Source of the DNA: an uncultured Collinsella sp.
Lineage (GTDB): Bacteria > Actinomycetota > Coriobacteriia > Coriobacteriales > Coriobacteriaceae
Assembly (NCBI GenBank): GCA_958453935.1
Contig: CAUDZT010000005.1
Span: 1-49,788 of the forward strand
Length of the DNA: 49,788 nucleotides
Direction: 5' to 3'
The translations under genes and the position numbers were made by a program. Shown here piece by piece: positions 49,641-49,788 of the stretch; the first letter of the stretch is position 1; each line of letters opens with the position of its first letter. Under the pieces are notes generated by a model. That model was given only the letters and a program-made list of their open reading frames with translations. It searched no databases and had not been told where the DNA came from.

Positions 49641-49788
49641 TGAGTATCCGCATGCGTCTGCGCGAGGAGCGCGCCCAAGCGACGGTGGAGATGGCAGTGG
49701 TTGCGCCCGTTTTGCTGGTGCTGGCACTCATCGTGTACAACGTCATGATCTATGCCAGCGCTGTCGCGCGCTTCGACCGCGTGGTGCC
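49640..49788 (+). CDS. TadE/TadF-like pseudopilin, 3' end beyond the window
   Basis: Begins in the TAATG at the end of the TadG-like gene. The visible 49 codons give LREERAQATVEMAVVAPVLLVLALI, read from 49658: the same acidic leader, A-T-V-E-M junction and helix as the TadE-like protein. The remainder is off the window. Confidence 0.8.
   Translation, partial: MSIRMRLREERAQATVEMAVVAPVLLVLALIVYNVMIYASAVARFDRVV

Noticed and set aside
1..49788. CRISPR array, insertion sequence, integrase, rRNA
   Set aside because: No regularly spaced direct repeats, no transposase or recombinase motifs and no rRNA segments were seen in the window.

Overview
The window looks like chromosomal DNA of a high-G+C, Gram-positive gut actinobacterium of the class Coriobacteriia, most probably Collinsella. 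This is inference from codon usage, gene content and protein style; no 16S or marker search was possible. All genes read as bacterial with good Shine-Dalgarno sites, and many start/stop codons overlap (ATGA, TGATG, TAATG).

Layout. (1) 1-3.8 kb: three genes for small membrane/surface proteins of a TasA/camelysin-like style (one cut by the window edge) plus one unrelated hypothetical gene. (2) 3.8-8.9 kb: an accessory stretch with an HNH endonuclease, an AAA_14/DUF4143 ATPase with a doubled palindromic operator, a DUF5710 zinc-ribbon protein, a Vsr-like/AbiEi-like protein, a 174-bp palindrome and tRNA-Val(GAC). (3) 9.1-18.2 kb: one tightly packed operon with four more TasA-like proteins, a SipW-type signal peptidase, a membrane-anchored McrB-like AAA+ ATPase, a DUF2357/coiled-coil protein and a second SipW-type peptidase. 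This is the best candidate for an undescribed system: a secreted-fibre or matrix module joined to an McrB/DUF2357 pair that lacks the usual McrC nuclease. (4) 18.3-25 kb: DMT-family transporter, DUF4012 exoprotein, glmM, M32 carboxypeptidase. (5) 25.1-29.2 kb: T-box-controlled pheS and pheT. (6) 29.3-32.2 kb: ECF-type nickel/cobalt uptake genes behind a NikR-like operator. (7) 32.2-40.7 kb: zinc-dependent phospholipase C-like protein, a second Vsr-like protein with another long palindrome, pyruvate kinase, a Ca2+-type P-ATPase with a structured leader that can mask its own ribosome binding site, and rsgA. (8) 40.7 kb to the end: a Tad/Flp pilus operon (cpaB, tadZ, tadA, tadB, tadC, pilins, TadE/TadG-like proteins) running off the window.

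How it fits together. Two independent surface-appendage systems dominate: the SipW/TasA-like locus and the Tad pilus. The seven TasA-like proteins share a C-terminal aromatic-x-(E/D)-G-x-D signature, and six of them share a T(Y/F)AW(F/Y) signal-peptide end, so they form one paralogous family served by the two peptidases. Short palindromic elements of about 95-99 nt lie in three gene borders, and a shared CTTGCCA/GCTTGACGG/GGTCAGC motif occurs both near the accessory stretch and in front of the Tad operon, suggesting dispersed repeats or a common regulator.
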